Shown: positions 1 to 9,169 of the stretch, piece by piece | Numbering within the stretch: position 1 is the first letter of the stretch | Layout of the letters: the number at the start of each line of letters is the position of its first letter | Assembly (NCBI RefSeq): GCF_900176365.1 | Contig: NZ_FWXY01000007.1 | Coordinates: forward strand, 1-64,000 | DNA from: Desulfocicer vacuolatum DSM 3385 | GTDB taxonomy: Bacteria; Desulfobacterota; Desulfobacteria; Desulfobacterales; Desulfobacteraceae | Length of the DNA: 64,000 nt | Direction of reading: 5' to 3' | Notes under the pieces: model-generated | Database searches by the model: none | Seen by the model: only the letters and a program-made list of their open reading frames with translations | What the model was told of the DNA's origin: nothing | Translations under genes and position numbers: made by a program

Positions 1-117
1 AATGGTGATAATCCCTGAATTGGCAAATAGTTATGAGTAGTCTACATAATTCTTTTGCCAAAACAACACGAAAATAAGAGATAAGAATCTAAGAATACCG
101 GTCACCACTACTGAAAT

Positions 118-819
118 TTATGCACTTTCCTCAAACAGAGACATCATTTTTTCTTTCACACCCATAGCCACTTTCATCCGGTCGTGATTATTTTTTAGTC
201 GTTCGCCCAACACTTTTCCTGCGGCTGCTGCCGATGCCATGACATCGACTTGTTTTTTGACATTGGGAATCATTTCCGGCGTAAACTTTACCCCTTCGCC
301 ATGCAGCATGACAGGAATGCCTACCTGACAGGTTTCACCATGGCCGCAACTATAACAGGATGCTGCTCCCTGACCATCGACTTTGGCAACGGTTTCTATA
401 AAATTGTACATGAAGAATTTTTCTATATCATCTGCAGGTGCCTGCCCTGCTGTTCCACCCACACCCACAGCCACTGCCAGTTTCCCCCAGAGCAGATCTG
501 CTGTCTGGTGTCTGAATTGATAGAACCGTTCCATGAATGCATGGGTAAGGGCATTCATGCCCGAATAATAATTGGGTGCACCGAAAACATAGGCATCTGC
601 CTCAAGAATATCCTGACGTAATGGCGCAAGATCATCATCAACTTTACAAATATTGTCCTTTACACATCCCAGACAAGCAATGCATCCGTTTACGGTTTTG
701 CCTCTCAAGGACACCATTTTGTATTCAATGCCTGTATTTTCTAATACGGTTGTAACCAATGCATGGGTTCCTGATTTGTCTTCTTTTCTCGGGCTGCCTG
801 AAATGCCTAAAATTTTCAT
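118..819 (-). CDS. Iron-sulfur flavoprotein (Isf/NADPH-dependent FMN reductase family)
   Basis: The 233-residue protein opens with a flavodoxin-like phosphate-binding segment (ISGSPRK, residues 6-12) used to bind FMN. It then carries a compact cysteine motif C46-x2-C49-x2-C52-x5-C58, the spacing of archaeal and bacterial iron-sulfur flavoproteins that hold one [4Fe-4S] cluster beside FMN. Such proteins are cytosolic electron carriers that accept electrons from ferredoxin and may reduce O2 or H2O2 in anaerobes. A second cysteine group (CYSCGHGETC, near residue 155) is not part of the classic motif and could bind metal. An AATTCTCC complement just before the start supplies a good ribosome site on the minus strand. 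The gene stands alone, with no partner gene adjacent. Family is confident; substrate is unknown. Confidence 0.85.
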   Translation of the reverse strand: MKILGISGSPRKEDKSGTHALVTTVLENTGIEYKMVSLRGKTVNGCIACLGCVKDNICKVDDDLAPLRQDILEADAYVFGAPNYYSGMNALTHAFMERFYQFRHQTADLLWGKLAVAVGVGGTAGQAPADDIEKFFMYNFIETVAKVDGQGAASCYSCGHGETCQVGIPVMLHGEGVKFTPEMIPNVKKQVDVMASAAAAGKVLGERLKNNHDRMKVAMGVKEKMMSLFEESA

Positions 820-1152
820 TGCTCAATTCTCCTCTGGTTTTGGTTTTGCGGTTTTTAAAATCGCTTACTTAAGATGGTTCGGCGTCTGCTCTGACAACCT
901 GGGCTGTTTGGGTGCGAAGGCCACCCTCGGCTTTGAGCCGAGGGTCGTGACCGATGAACTGGTGGATTACCTCGTCAACATCGAGCGCTACCACCCATCT
1001 CGGACACAGTTCGAAAGTTACTGCGAGCATACCCCGGTGATTTCCGCTTCGGGAAAGTACATCGTGTTCAAACGATGATGCGATAATCGATATTTTTGTA
1101 GGTAACTATAATACTGGACGCGTCCTCTTGGGGACGCCACTTTGAAAATTTT
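820..1152 (+). other. Scar-like region with a GC-richer open frame, no recognised gene
   Basis: Between the flavoprotein and the terminator at 1153 the DNA is more GC-rich than its surroundings. A plus-strand frame stays open to a stop at 1076-1078 and reads as plausible protein from about 890 (for example TDELVDYLVNIERYHPSRT). I see no convincing start codon or ribosome site and do not recognise the product. A short GCGTCC/GGACGC hairpin lies at about 1120-1137. The whole looks like the 3' end of a lost gene or an integration scar. This is inference from composition and the orphan terminator only. Confidence 0.3.
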
Positions 1153-1179
1153 AGAGCAGCTTTGGCTGCTCTTTTTTTT
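1153..1179 (+). terminator. Rho-independent terminator, orphan
   Basis: AGAGCAGC, a TTTG loop, GCTGCTCT and then seven or more T residues form a textbook intrinsic terminator for plus-strand transcription. No intact plus-strand gene lies upstream in this window, so it marks the end of a lost gene or an unannotated transcript. Confidence 0.8.
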
Positions 1180-1535
1180 GCCTGGTCGATTCCTCTCTTT
1201 TAGTATATCTCAAATTTTATTTTAAAATCAATCAGAATGACAAACTTAAATCTGTTCATTCTCTACCCAATATTTTCTAAAAGAGATTTTGTTATTTTCT
1301 GGGAATTTCTTCAAGAAAATGTTAACTGCTTTGCAGAAAAATAGGCTGGTGCTGTTTAATAAATCCAAACAACTCGATTCGTACGGGTGAACAAAACGCC
1401 ACTCGGACAGGTTTGAAATTTGCAGTTTAATTAACAGACCGGGTAAGAATGTTCTTTTGGTATATGCTTTCTTGAGGCTTGGTCATAACGTCGGCTATTG
1501 TGTGATAATATTTTATATATGGTGAATATTCTACC
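1180..1535. other. Gene-free AT-rich leader of the sensor kinase
   Basis: This 356-bp AT-rich stretch lies between the orphan terminator and the hybrid kinase. It presumably holds the promoter of the kinase/HD-GYP operon, but I see no convincing -35/-10 pair, repeat or RNA gene in it. Confidence 0.4.
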
Positions 1536-4500
1536 ATGACAATTAGATGTCTGTTTCTGGTGGTTCTGTTTGTGAATCTGGCTGTACCGATCGCGGCTCC
1601 GGCTGCTTCAACAACCATCCGGGTGGGGGTATATCAAAGTCCACCTAAACTTTTTGTGGACAAAAACGGTAAAGCCGGTGGTATCTGGGTTGGCATTTTT
1701 GATCATATTGCCCGTAAGGAGAATTGGAAGGTCGTTTATGTTCCCGGGGTGTGGCAGCAGTGTCTGGATTGGTTGGATAGTGGTGAAATTGATGTGATGA
1801 TGGACGTTGCCTGGTCCTCGGACCGGGTGACTCATTTGGATTTTAATCAGGTATCTGTGCTTTCCAACTGGGTAGTGGTCTATGTCCACGAACACCAGGC
1901 TGTCACAGAGATTACAGATCTTGCAAACAAATCCATTGCAGCCATGCAGGGCGGCGTTGCCATGGAGGTTTTTAAACAGTTTGATATTCCCTGCACCATT
2001 GTGCCGGTGGATAGCTATAAAGATGCCTTTGACGCAGTGGATCAGGGCCGGGCAAGTGCCGCTCTAATCAGTCAGTTTTATGGCATGGCACACGAGAAAA
2101 AGCATAAGGTAAAAAGAACTTCCATTGTGTTCAGTCCTCTCAATTTTCATTTTGCTGTCCTAAAGGGCATGCAGCCAGACCTGCTTGCCGCCATCGATAC
2201 CCACCTGAGTGCCCTTAAAGCTGATAAAGCCTCTATCTATTACCGGCATTTAAAAAAATTATTATGGTCCGGTCATGATCCCGAGATCCCGGCATGGGTT
2301 TTTTGCAGCCTGGTGTTGGGTGGTTTTCTTTTGGTGGTGGCTTTTGTTTTCATGGCTGTCTTGAAACACCAGGTGGCGCGGCGGACCCGGGATTTGAAGG
2401 CCAGTGAAGAGCGATATCGCATTCATTTTGAGAATGTTTCCGATATTCTTTATTGTCTGGATCGGGAGTTTCGAATCACCTATATCTCACCATCGGTTGA
2501 ACGTCTTTTGGGCTACCGCGCGGATGTGCTTGTGGGCAGATCCTTTCTTGATCTTAATTTGCTGGTTTGGGAAGATGTTGAGCGGGCTGTTGCAGATGCT
2601 CAGGTCTGTTTCTCAGGAAAGGTGGTTCCACCCACAGTCTATTCTGTTATAGCAAAAAACGGACAGCGTATAGCCCTTGAGATCAGCAGTAATTTTTTTT
2701 TAAAAAACGGTGGAGTTGACTCCATTATTTCTGTTGCCAGGGATGTTACTTTCCGGGAAAATATGGTGGCCTTGACCCGCATTGAACGGGATCTTGCCCT
2801 TCGTCTGAGTACAGCATCCATACTGGATGACGGACTTAGGGCCTGTGTGAGTGCTGTTCTTGATGTATCAGGAATTAATGTTGCCGGAATCTATCTTCTG
2901 GATAAAGCCGGGATTGGATTTGATTTGGCTTGCCACGGGGGAGATACCGTGGCATGTGGAGATCTTTTATCCCGGTGGGAAAAAGGTACAAAGCTAAGCC
3001 GGATGATCATGGCAGGAGAGGCTGTGTATATGCCCTACAGGGATGTGCCGTCCAGCTTTAACCAAGATGAATGCTCGGAAAATCAAAGGTTTATGGAGGT
3101 GGCCATTTTACCCATTCATGATCATGGAAGGGTGATAGGATGTCTTTATGCCGGGGCATTTGTCCAGAATCCAATTGTTGAGTTTCGCCGAACCTGCCTT
3201 GAAGCCATTGTCCGCTTCATGGGTAATGCCATTGTCCGTTTTCAGATGGAGGAGGATGCCCATGCTCTGGGCAGACGATTGACCGAAACCATGGATTCCA
3301 TGATGGAAGGGTGTCGTATCATTGACAGGGACTGGCGTTATCTCTATGTGAACCCTGAGGCTGAAAAGCAGCTTGGTAAGTCCAGGGAAAAGCTCATGGG
3401 CATGACATTGGAAACAGCCTGGCCCGATCTTCGGGGAACAACGCTTTTTGCAGCAATGAAGTGTTGCATGGAAGACCGGACCCCACGGCGAATAGAGGCA
3501 CAATCTGATTATCTTGACGGTAAAATCAACTGGTTTGAGTTTTTTATTCAACCCATTTCCGAAGGACTTTTTGTGCTGTCCCAGGATATCACCCGTCGCA
3601 GGAAAGCAGAGGAAGAATTGCGCTTGAGCAATGCCAACCTGGAACGACGGGTGGAAGAACGTACCCGGGATCTGGAGTCCGCAAGACATCGAGCAGAAAC
3701 CGCAGATCGGGCAAAAAGCGTATTCCTGGCCAATATGAGTCATGAGATTCGCACCCCCATGAATGCCATTCTGGGATTTGCCCAGCTACTGGAGCATGAT
3801 TCCCAGCTCACCCCTGATCAGGCAGAACATATCCGAAGCATTCGTTGCAGTGGCGAACATCTGCTGAAACTTATTAATGATATCTTGGATATATCTAAAA
3901 TTGAGGCAGGTAAGAGCGTTTTGTCTCCGGTTTCCTTTTGCCTGCACGATTTTCTGGAGGATTTAACCACAATGTTTCGTTCCCGGGCCCATGCCAAGGG
4001 ATTGCAGCTCTATGTGGAGCGGGAGGAAAGCGTACCCCAATACGTGTCAGCAGATGAAAACAAGCTGCGTCAGATAATAATCAACCTCATGGGCAACGCC
4101 GTGAAATTTACAAAAGCAGGTGGGGTGGCCTTACGGGTGACGGCTGGGGCCGTTAAGGGAAAACATGCAGGAGAGGATGAGGATAGGAAACTTTGCCTGA
4201 AGATGGAAGTGGAAGATTCCGGGCCGGGCATCCCCGAGGAAGATCTGGGTAACATATTTGATCCCTTTCACCAGGCGGAAACCGGTAATATTGAGGGCGG
4301 TACGGGCCTTGGTCTACCCATCAGTCGTCGGTTCATTGAGATGATGGGCGGTACAATCACTGTGACAAGTCGGGTATCCAAGGGCAGTTGTTTTAGATTT
4401 GATGTGCCGGTTTCTTTGGTCAATGCACCTGAAATTCCCAGGGAACTGGCCCGTCGTCAGATTGTGGCTATTAAGCCGGATATGGCCCCGTGTCGCATCC

Positions 4501-5123
4501 TGGTTGTGGATGACATGGCGGATAACCGTACGCTTTTGCGTGGGCTGCTCCAGCCGGTGGGGTTTGAAATTGCAGAAGCAGTCAACGGGGCAGAGGCATT
4601 GAAGCATGTGGCAAAGTGGTCTCCCCATGCTGTTCTCATGGATATGCGTATGCCGGTTATGGATGGATACGAAGCCACCCGGCGGATCAAAGCGAAAGCC
4701 AACACCCGTCACATTCCTATAATTGCCGTTACTGCCAGTGCCTTTGAAGATTCCAGAAAACAGGTGATGAACAGTGGCGTTGATTTTTATCTTCGCAAAC
4801 CTTTTCGCTCTGAAGAATTGTTTGGGGCTCTTGAGACAACCCTGGGGCTGGGATATATTTATGCAGATGAGATAACTGCTGTACCCGGTACCTTAAAATC
4901 GCATTCCCTGGACATGGGCTCCCTGGCAGCATTGCCCACAGAGATGATAAGGGAGATGGACGGGGCCGTGGCAGACGGCGATATCGCCAGCCTGACCGAG
5001 TTGATTGTCAAGGCGGAAGCCATTGACAGCATTGCGGCATCTGAGCTGCGGGTACTGGCCGCTGATTTTAACTATGAAAAACTTCGTATTTGGTTGAAGC
5101 GCGAAGGAGATAATAATGGATGA
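1536..5123 (+). CDS. Hybrid sensor histidine kinase with periplasmic SBP3 sensor, PAS, GAF and REC
   Basis: This 1195-residue membrane kinase begins with a signal peptide/anchor. Residues about 28-245 form a bacterial extracellular solute-binding family 3 domain that should sense an amino-acid-like ligand in the periplasm. A transmembrane helix follows at about 255-275, then a PAS domain (290-410), a GAF domain (about 430-570), a second PAS (about 585-700) and a short coiled coil. The HisKA dimerisation helix has the phosphoacceptor H736 in SHEIRTP, and HATPase_c carries DSGPGIP and GTGLGLPIS. The C-terminal receiver domain has its acceptor at D1036 (MDMRMPVMDG). The stop overlaps the next start by 8 nt, so the HD-GYP regulator is almost certainly its output partner. 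The actual ligand is unknown. Confidence 0.92.
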   Translation: MTIRCLFLVVLFVNLAVPIAAPAASTTIRVGVYQSPPKLFVDKNGKAGGIWVGIFDHIARKENWKVVYVPGVWQQCLDWLDSGEIDVMMDVAWSSDRVTHLDFNQVSVLSNWVVVYVHEHQAVTEITDLANKSIAAMQGGVAMEVFKQFDIPCTIVPVDSYKDAFDAVDQGRASAALISQFYGMAHEKKHKVKRTSIVFSPLNFHFAVLKGMQPDLLAAIDTHLSALKADKASIYYRHLKKLLWSGHDPEIPAWVFCSLVLGGFLLVVAFVFMAVLKHQVARRTRDLKASEERYRIHFENVSDILYCLDREFRITYISPSVERLLGYRADVLVGRSFLDLNLLVWEDVERAVADAQVCFSGKVVPPTVYSVIAKNGQRIALEISSNFFLKNGGVDSIISVARDVTFRENMVALTRIERDLALRLSTASILDDGLRACVSAVLDVSGINVAGIYLLDKAGIGFDLACHGGDTVACGDLLSRWEKGTKLSRMIMAGEAVYMPYRDVPSSFNQDECSENQRFMEVAILPIHDHGRVIGCLYAGAFVQNPIVEFRRTCLEAIVRFMGNAIVRFQMEEDAHALGRRLTETMDSMMEGCRIIDRDWRYLYVNPEAEKQLGKSREKLMGMTLETAWPDLRGTTLFAAMKCCMEDRTPRRIEAQSDYLDGKINWFEFFIQPISEGLFVLSQDITRRRKAEEELRLSNANLERRVEERTRDLESARHRAETADRAKSVFLANMSHEIRTPMNAILGFAQLLEHDSQLTPDQAEHIRSIRCSGEHLLKLINDILDISKIEAGKSVLSPVSFCLHDFLEDLTTMFRSRAHAKGLQLYVEREESVPQYVSADENKLRQIIINLMGNAVKFTKAGGVALRVTAGAVKGKHAGEDEDRKLCLKMEVEDSGPGIPEEDLGNIFDPFHQAETGNIEGGTGLGLPISRRFIEMMGGTITVTSRVSKGSCFRFDVPVSLVNAPEIPRELARRQIVAIKPDMAPCRILVVDDMADNRTLLRGLLQPVGFEIAEAVNGAEALKHVAKWSPHAVLMDMRMPVMDGYEATRRIKAKANTRHIPIIAVTASAFEDSRKQVMNSGVDFYLRKPFRSEELFGALETTLGLGYIYADEITAVPGTLKSHSLDMGSLAALPTEMIREMDGAVADGDIASLTELIVKAEAIDSIAASELRVLAADFNYEKLRIWLKREGDNNG

Positions 5124-6213
5124 GACGTCTAATACAACAACTATCATGGTGGTGGATGATACCCCTGCCAATTTGAGACTGTTGCAAAATATGCTCCAGA
5201 CCAAGGGCTATCGGGTGGTGGCATTTCCCAGCGGCAGGATGGCCTTGAAAGCCGCCGGTAGAAAGCCACCGGATCTAATCATGCTGGATATCATGATGCC
5301 GGATATGGATGGCTTTGAAGTGTGCCGGAATTTAAAGGCCGACAGGGTGCTGAAAGAAATTCCTGTACTTTTCATCAGTGCTTTGTCCGATTCAGCAGAT
5401 AAGGTCAGGGCATTTTCCTCAGGCGGCGTTGACTATGTTACCAAGCCGTTTCAGCTTGAAGAGGTCCTCGCCCGTGTTGAAACCCATTTGCATCTTCGAC
5501 GGCTACAGCTGGAATTAAAGCACCAAAACCTTTATCTGGAAAACCTGGTGCAGGAAAAAATTCAGGAAATTTCAATATCTCATCTTGCAACCATTCGTTC
5601 TTTGTCAAAATTGGTGGAATCCCGGGATGATGATACGGGGCATCACATAGAACGTACAATGGCTTTTAACAGAGTTCTGGCGAAAAAATTGAAGGAAATG
5701 CCCCTTTATAAAGACCGCATCACCGATGTCTATATTTATAATCTCTACCATGCATCCCCTTTGCACGACATCGGCAAGGTGGGCATACCGGATCATATCC
5801 TTTTAAAACCGGGCAGGTTGACCCTGGAGGAGTGTGAGGTGATGAAAACGCATACCGTCATAGGCGCTGAGACACTGGAGGCGGCACGCAGCAGATATCC
5901 AAATAATGATTTTGTTAATCTGGGAATTGATATTGCCCGTTCACATCATGAAAAATGGGATGGCAGCGGTTATCCGGATGGATTGGCCGGGGAAGATATT
6001 CCACTTTGTGCCCGGATCATGGCCATTTCAGATGTCTATGACGCTTTAAGATCCATACGCCCATATAAGCCGGGTTTTGATCATGGGAAAGCGTGCGGGA
6101 TAATCCTGGAAGGCAGGGGGCAACACTTTGATCCTGATTTGGTCAAGGCATTCATGGAGGTCCATGAACAATTTTATATGATACATGATCGCATGGGCAA
6201 TGATGGAGATTGA
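5116..6213 (+). CDS. Response regulator with HD-GYP c-di-GMP phosphodiesterase output
   Basis: The 365-residue protein has an N-terminal receiver domain (VVDDTPAN; phosphoacceptor D58 in MLDIMMPDMDG; conserved KPF), a helical linker and an HD-GYP domain. Metal-binding H217-D218 is in LHDIGK, and the signature G285-Y286-P287 is in DGSGYPDGL; HHEKWDG precedes it. HD-GYP proteins hydrolyse cyclic di-GMP to pGpG or GMP, so phosphorylation by the coupled kinase should tune local c-di-GMP. All catalytic residues I can check are present. The gene overlaps the kinase by 8 nt, implying coupled translation. PilZ proteins encoded near 51-55 kb are possible c-di-GMP receptors in the same cell. Confidence 0.93.
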   Translation: MDETSNTTTIMVVDDTPANLRLLQNMLQTKGYRVVAFPSGRMALKAAGRKPPDLIMLDIMMPDMDGFEVCRNLKADRVLKEIPVLFISALSDSADKVRAFSSGGVDYVTKPFQLEEVLARVETHLHLRRLQLELKHQNLYLENLVQEKIQEISISHLATIRSLSKLVESRDDDTGHHIERTMAFNRVLAKKLKEMPLYKDRITDVYIYNLYHASPLHDIGKVGIPDHILLKPGRLTLEECEVMKTHTVIGAETLEAARSRYPNNDFVNLGIDIARSHHEKWDGSGYPDGLAGEDIPLCARIMAISDVYDALRSIRPYKPGFDHGKACGIILEGRGQHFDPDLVKAFMEVHEQFYMIHDRMGNDGD

Positions 6214-6526
6214 TTCCAGAAGTTTAGCTTTTTCCCGGAGCGGCATCCATGGAATACAGCAAGCTAAGTTAATACTTTTTTTTCACCTTTGTGACTTAAA
6301 ACGTAAGGTTTGGCAGTACCCTGGGGAAAAGTCAGATTAAAAACTCGCCAGATTTGTTTAACCACAGAATCTGTAGTTTTTAAAATGGAAATGTTATTTC
6401 GTGCTCATTCCTAAATTAATTATTGGACAAAAAACTCAAAGGATTTTATAGTCGATTTGATTATATTTGTGATTAAAAATGATACTGTAAATTCTAAGTA
6501 GAAAACAAAAAAGGGGTTTTGTCGTC
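6214..6526. other. Gene-free intergenic region
   Basis: This 313-bp AT-rich gap lies between the HD-GYP gene and the aminotransferase. I found no tRNA, hairpin terminator with a T-run or family A/B/C repeat in it. It probably carries the aminotransferase promoter, which I cannot place. Confidence 0.4.
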
Positions 6527-7855
6527 ATGATAACGGAGTTTAAAAATCAGAATACACCTGTGGATTTCGGTCTGGTCAAAGAAAAAATCAAAAATTCAGG
6601 CGTTCCTTCCATTGGCAATGGAACCATCCGGGAAATTGTTAAGATTGCCAATGAAATCCAGCAGGCATCCGGTGAAAAATTTGTTCGCATGGAGATGGGT
6701 GTTCCAGGGCTTGCCCCCCCTGAAGTCGGTATTCACGGTGAAATTGAGGCCCTGAAAAATGGGGTTGCAGCCAAATACCCCATGCTTGAAGGAATTTTAC
6801 CCCTTAAAAAAGAAGCCTCCAGATTTATAAAAATGTTCATGGATGTGGATGTGCCCCGGGAATGTTGTATACCGACTGTGGGTTCCATGCAGGGGGGGTA
6901 TGCAAGTTTTATGATCCTTGGCAACATGGACACGGTAAAGAACACCATTTTGTTTATGGACCCTGGATTTCCGGTTCAAAAACAGCAGCTCAATGTTTTA
7001 GGCCGGAAATATGAAGCTTTTGACGTTTACAATCACAGGGGAGACAAGCTTGAACAAAAGCTTGAATCCTATCTTTCCAAGGGAAATATCTCTGCCATTG
7101 TCTACTCCAACCCCAACAATCCGTCATGGATCTGCCTGAACGAAGATGAACTTCAAACAATTGCAAAGCTGGCAGATAAATATGATGTGATTGTGATTGA
7201 AGATCTGGCCTATTTTGCCATGGATTTCAGAAAGGATCTTTCCATGCCGGGCAGGCCACCTTTTCAACCCACTGTTGCAAAATATACCAATAATTATATT
7301 CTTCTTATCTCAAGTTCCAAAGCCTTTAGTTATGCCGGGCAGCGGGTGGGACTGCTTGTTATTTCCCCGGATCTTTATCACCGCCAAAATTTCCATTTAA
7401 AAGAACGCTTTGGCTCAGATAAATTTGGCTATACCTTGATTTATAAAATACTTTACTCTTTTTCATCCGGCACATCCCATTCTGCCCAGTATGGTCTTGC
7501 TGCCATGTTAAAGGCAGCCAATGACGGTGATTTTAATTTTGTGGAAAGTGTCAGGGTGTATGGAGAAAGGGCCGTTGCCATAAAAACCTTGTTTAAAAAA
7601 GCAGGATTTGACATTGTATACAGCATGGACCTGGAAGAGGTGCTGGGGGACGGGTTTTATTTTACCGTTTCTTTTCCCGGCATGACCGGGGCAGAACTTG
7701 TGGAAAGGCTGTTATATTACGGTATCAGTGCCATTGCCCTTTCCGGTACGGGAAGTGATCATGAAGGCATGCGGGTGTGTATGTCACAGATTGGTGAAGA
7801 TGAGCTTGGAATCCTGGCTGAGAGGCTTGAACAATTTGGCAGGGATTATCAATGA
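6527..7855 (+). CDS. PLP-dependent class I/II aminotransferase
   Basis: The 442-residue protein is a fold-type I aminotransferase. The cofactor lysine is K265 in the SSSKAFSYAGQRVG motif, and the substrate-binding region includes YSNPNNPSWICL, matching the NPNNP motif of this superfamily. The enzyme should move an amino group between an amino acid and a 2-oxo acid in the cytosol. Substrate cannot be read from sequence; the N-terminal extension of about 40 residues and the unusual MEMGVPGL segment separate it from classical AspC. It sits alone, followed by 357 bp of non-coding DNA, so a link with the downstream kinase/transporter operon is only positional. Confidence 0.88.
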   Translation: MITEFKNQNTPVDFGLVKEKIKNSGVPSIGNGTIREIVKIANEIQQASGEKFVRMEMGVPGLAPPEVGIHGEIEALKNGVAAKYPMLEGILPLKKEASRFIKMFMDVDVPRECCIPTVGSMQGGYASFMILGNMDTVKNTILFMDPGFPVQKQQLNVLGRKYEAFDVYNHRGDKLEQKLESYLSKGNISAIVYSNPNNPSWICLNEDELQTIAKLADKYDVIVIEDLAYFAMDFRKDLSMPGRPPFQPTVAKYTNNYILLISSSKAFSYAGQRVGLLVISPDLYHRQNFHLKERFGSDKFGYTLIYKILYSFSSGTSHSAQYGLAAMLKAANDGDFNFVESVRVYGERAVAIKTLFKKAGFDIVYSMDLEEVLGDGFYFTVSFPGMTGAELVERLLYYGISAIALSGTGSDHEGMRVCMSQIGEDELGILAERLEQFGRDYQ

Positions 7856-8212
7856 TTTTGATTGATGTGACCAATGATTAATACCTTCGCCAATTTTATG
7901 TTAGCTGGGAATTTAAAATATAGATTGTGATTCAGACACAAGTTTCAATACAATTGATAGTATTATGATTGCCAAATTTCACATCAATTTTCAGTTTGGT
8001 GAAGGTATTGATGATGAGTGCGCTTTTTCTTGATTTTTTCATTATTCGCTGTGCCTGCCGGGACATGACCGTTCCATAAGAAAACTCGTGTGAGGCACGG
8101 GTTTGTATGTTTTGTTGTGGGCAGAGCAAAATCAAAACAAAATTTGTCCGCGGCAATTATATCTGACAGGGAGGAAGTCGGCTTATCAAGTGAATGGAGC
8201 TATGGGCAGCAT
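7856..8212. other. Intergenic region with split inverted motif and degenerate family A repeat
   Basis: This non-coding 357-bp stretch contains AATACCTTCGCCAA near 7882 and an inverted, one-mismatch partner TTGGTGAAGGTATT near 7997. The same motif (TTGGCGAAGGTATT) recurs at about 59067 beside another repeat. A weak family A copy occupies 8084-8163. The start of the next gene was placed after this repeat. Confidence 0.5.
8084..8163 (+). repeat. Family A hairpin repeat, degenerate copy
   Basis: It retains the TTTTGTTGTGGGCAGA linker-plus-arm and the CCGCGGCAATTATAT tail of family A, but its stems are poorly preserved. It lies 50 nt upstream of the phosphotransferase start on the same strand. 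Confidence 0.5.
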
Positions 8213-9169
8213 ATGAATGAAAAAAAAATATTTACCTGCATTGGGCAGATTATCAGGGAAAAGAAGTGGCTTGACAGGGTTGATGATATTTCATTTCTGG
8301 CAGCAGGAGAGTACAATGAAAATTATCTTGTTACCGCCCATGGGCAAAAATATGTTTTTCGCATTAACCGCGGCACCCAGTTAAACCGGTCCGATCAGAT
8401 ACGGTATGAATATGATGTACTAAGGGCTGTTCAAGCTTCCTTTGTCACCCCAACCCCCCGGTATGTGGCCTCCCATTCGGCCCTGGGAGGGGTATTGCTC
8501 ATGGATTTTATCCCCGGCCGCAGTTTTTTGTTTGATAAAGATCTTAACAAGGTTCCCCCCGTTTTTGCCGCCATTCATCAATTGCCCATATCCGATAAAA
8601 TGGTATGCCAGAAAGATCCCATGGGGGACATTGCCCGGGAGAGTTATCAACTTTTGCATAGATTTTCTGATCATCCCCTGGTCAAAGAAAAAAACATGCT
8701 TCTTGCCTACCATGAGAAAATTTTAAAACTCAGACAAGATCACCGGAGCCTGTTTGCCCGGGAGCCCCTTTGCATTGTTAATACCGAGGTCAATTCCGGT
8801 AATTTTATCATCCAGGATAACAAAGGGTTTCTGGTGGACTGGGAAAAGGCGGTGGTCTCCTGCCGCTATCAGGATCTGGCCCATTTCATTATTCCCACCA
8901 CCACTTTGTGGAAGAGCGATTTTAAATTCACTTCACAAGGACGCATTGAATTTTTGCAGCAGTACCACCGTTTAATTGCTCCGGAATTTTCATTTGATGA
9001 ACTGGCATTTAAAACCGCCATACTGGAAAAAACCATTCTTTTAAGGGCCTTGAGCTGGTGTTTCATGGCCTATGCAGAGTATACCGGTGAAGAAAGGGTG
9101 TTAAAGGACAAGACCACCTTTAATAAAATTAACACCTACCTGGGGAATATGGAATGTTTTTTAAAGTAA
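8213..9169 (+). CDS. APH/choline-kinase-fold phosphotransferase with unusual catalytic loop
   Basis: I start this gene at ATG 8213, giving 318 residues. An upstream in-frame ATG at 8090 lies in repeat DNA, whereas 8213 is preceded by GGAG. The protein has the aminoglycoside/choline kinase fold (small-molecule kinases using ATP). The usual catalytic loop H-x-D-x4-N is replaced by N190-T-E192-V-N-S-G-N, so both His and the catalytic Asp are changed, while the Mg-binding D209 in VDWEKA is kept. It overlaps the ABC ATPase by 16 nt, suggesting that it phosphorylates what the transporter imports, as choline or thiamine kinases do. Activity and substrate are inferred. Confidence 0.8.
   Translation: MNEKKIFTCIGQIIREKKWLDRVDDISFLAAGEYNENYLVTAHGQKYVFRINRGTQLNRSDQIRYEYDVLRAVQASFVTPTPRYVASHSALGGVLLMDFIPGRSFLFDKDLNKVPPVFAAIHQLPISDKMVCQKDPMGDIARESYQLLHRFSDHPLVKEKNMLLAYHEKILKLRQDHRSLFAREPLCIVNTEVNSGNFIIQDNKGFLVDWEKAVVSCRYQDLAHFIIPTTTLWKSDFKFTSQGRIEFLQQYHRLIAPEFSFDELAFKTAILEKTILLRALSWCFMAYAEYTGEERVLKDKTTFNKINTYLGNMECFLK

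Noticed and set aside
653-1078. A 141-codon plus-strand gene
   Set aside because: Its first half is antisense to the flavoprotein gene and it has no ribosome site; only the part after 820 may be a remnant.
6214-6526. Riboswitch before the aminotransferase or other operons
   Set aside because: I looked by eye for conserved cores of TPP, SAM, cobalamin and c-di-GMP riboswitches here and before other operons and found none; a covariance search would be decisive.
7882-8010. Inverted AATACCTTCGCCAA motifs as a transposon
   Set aside because: Only one motif pair with a mismatch, no duplication of flanks and no coding content; a third motif at 59067 hints at a dispersed word but is too little to define an element.
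8090-8212. Longer N-terminus for the phosphotransferase
   Set aside because: The added 41 codons lie in degenerate family A repeat and lack a ribosome site; GGAG precedes 8213.
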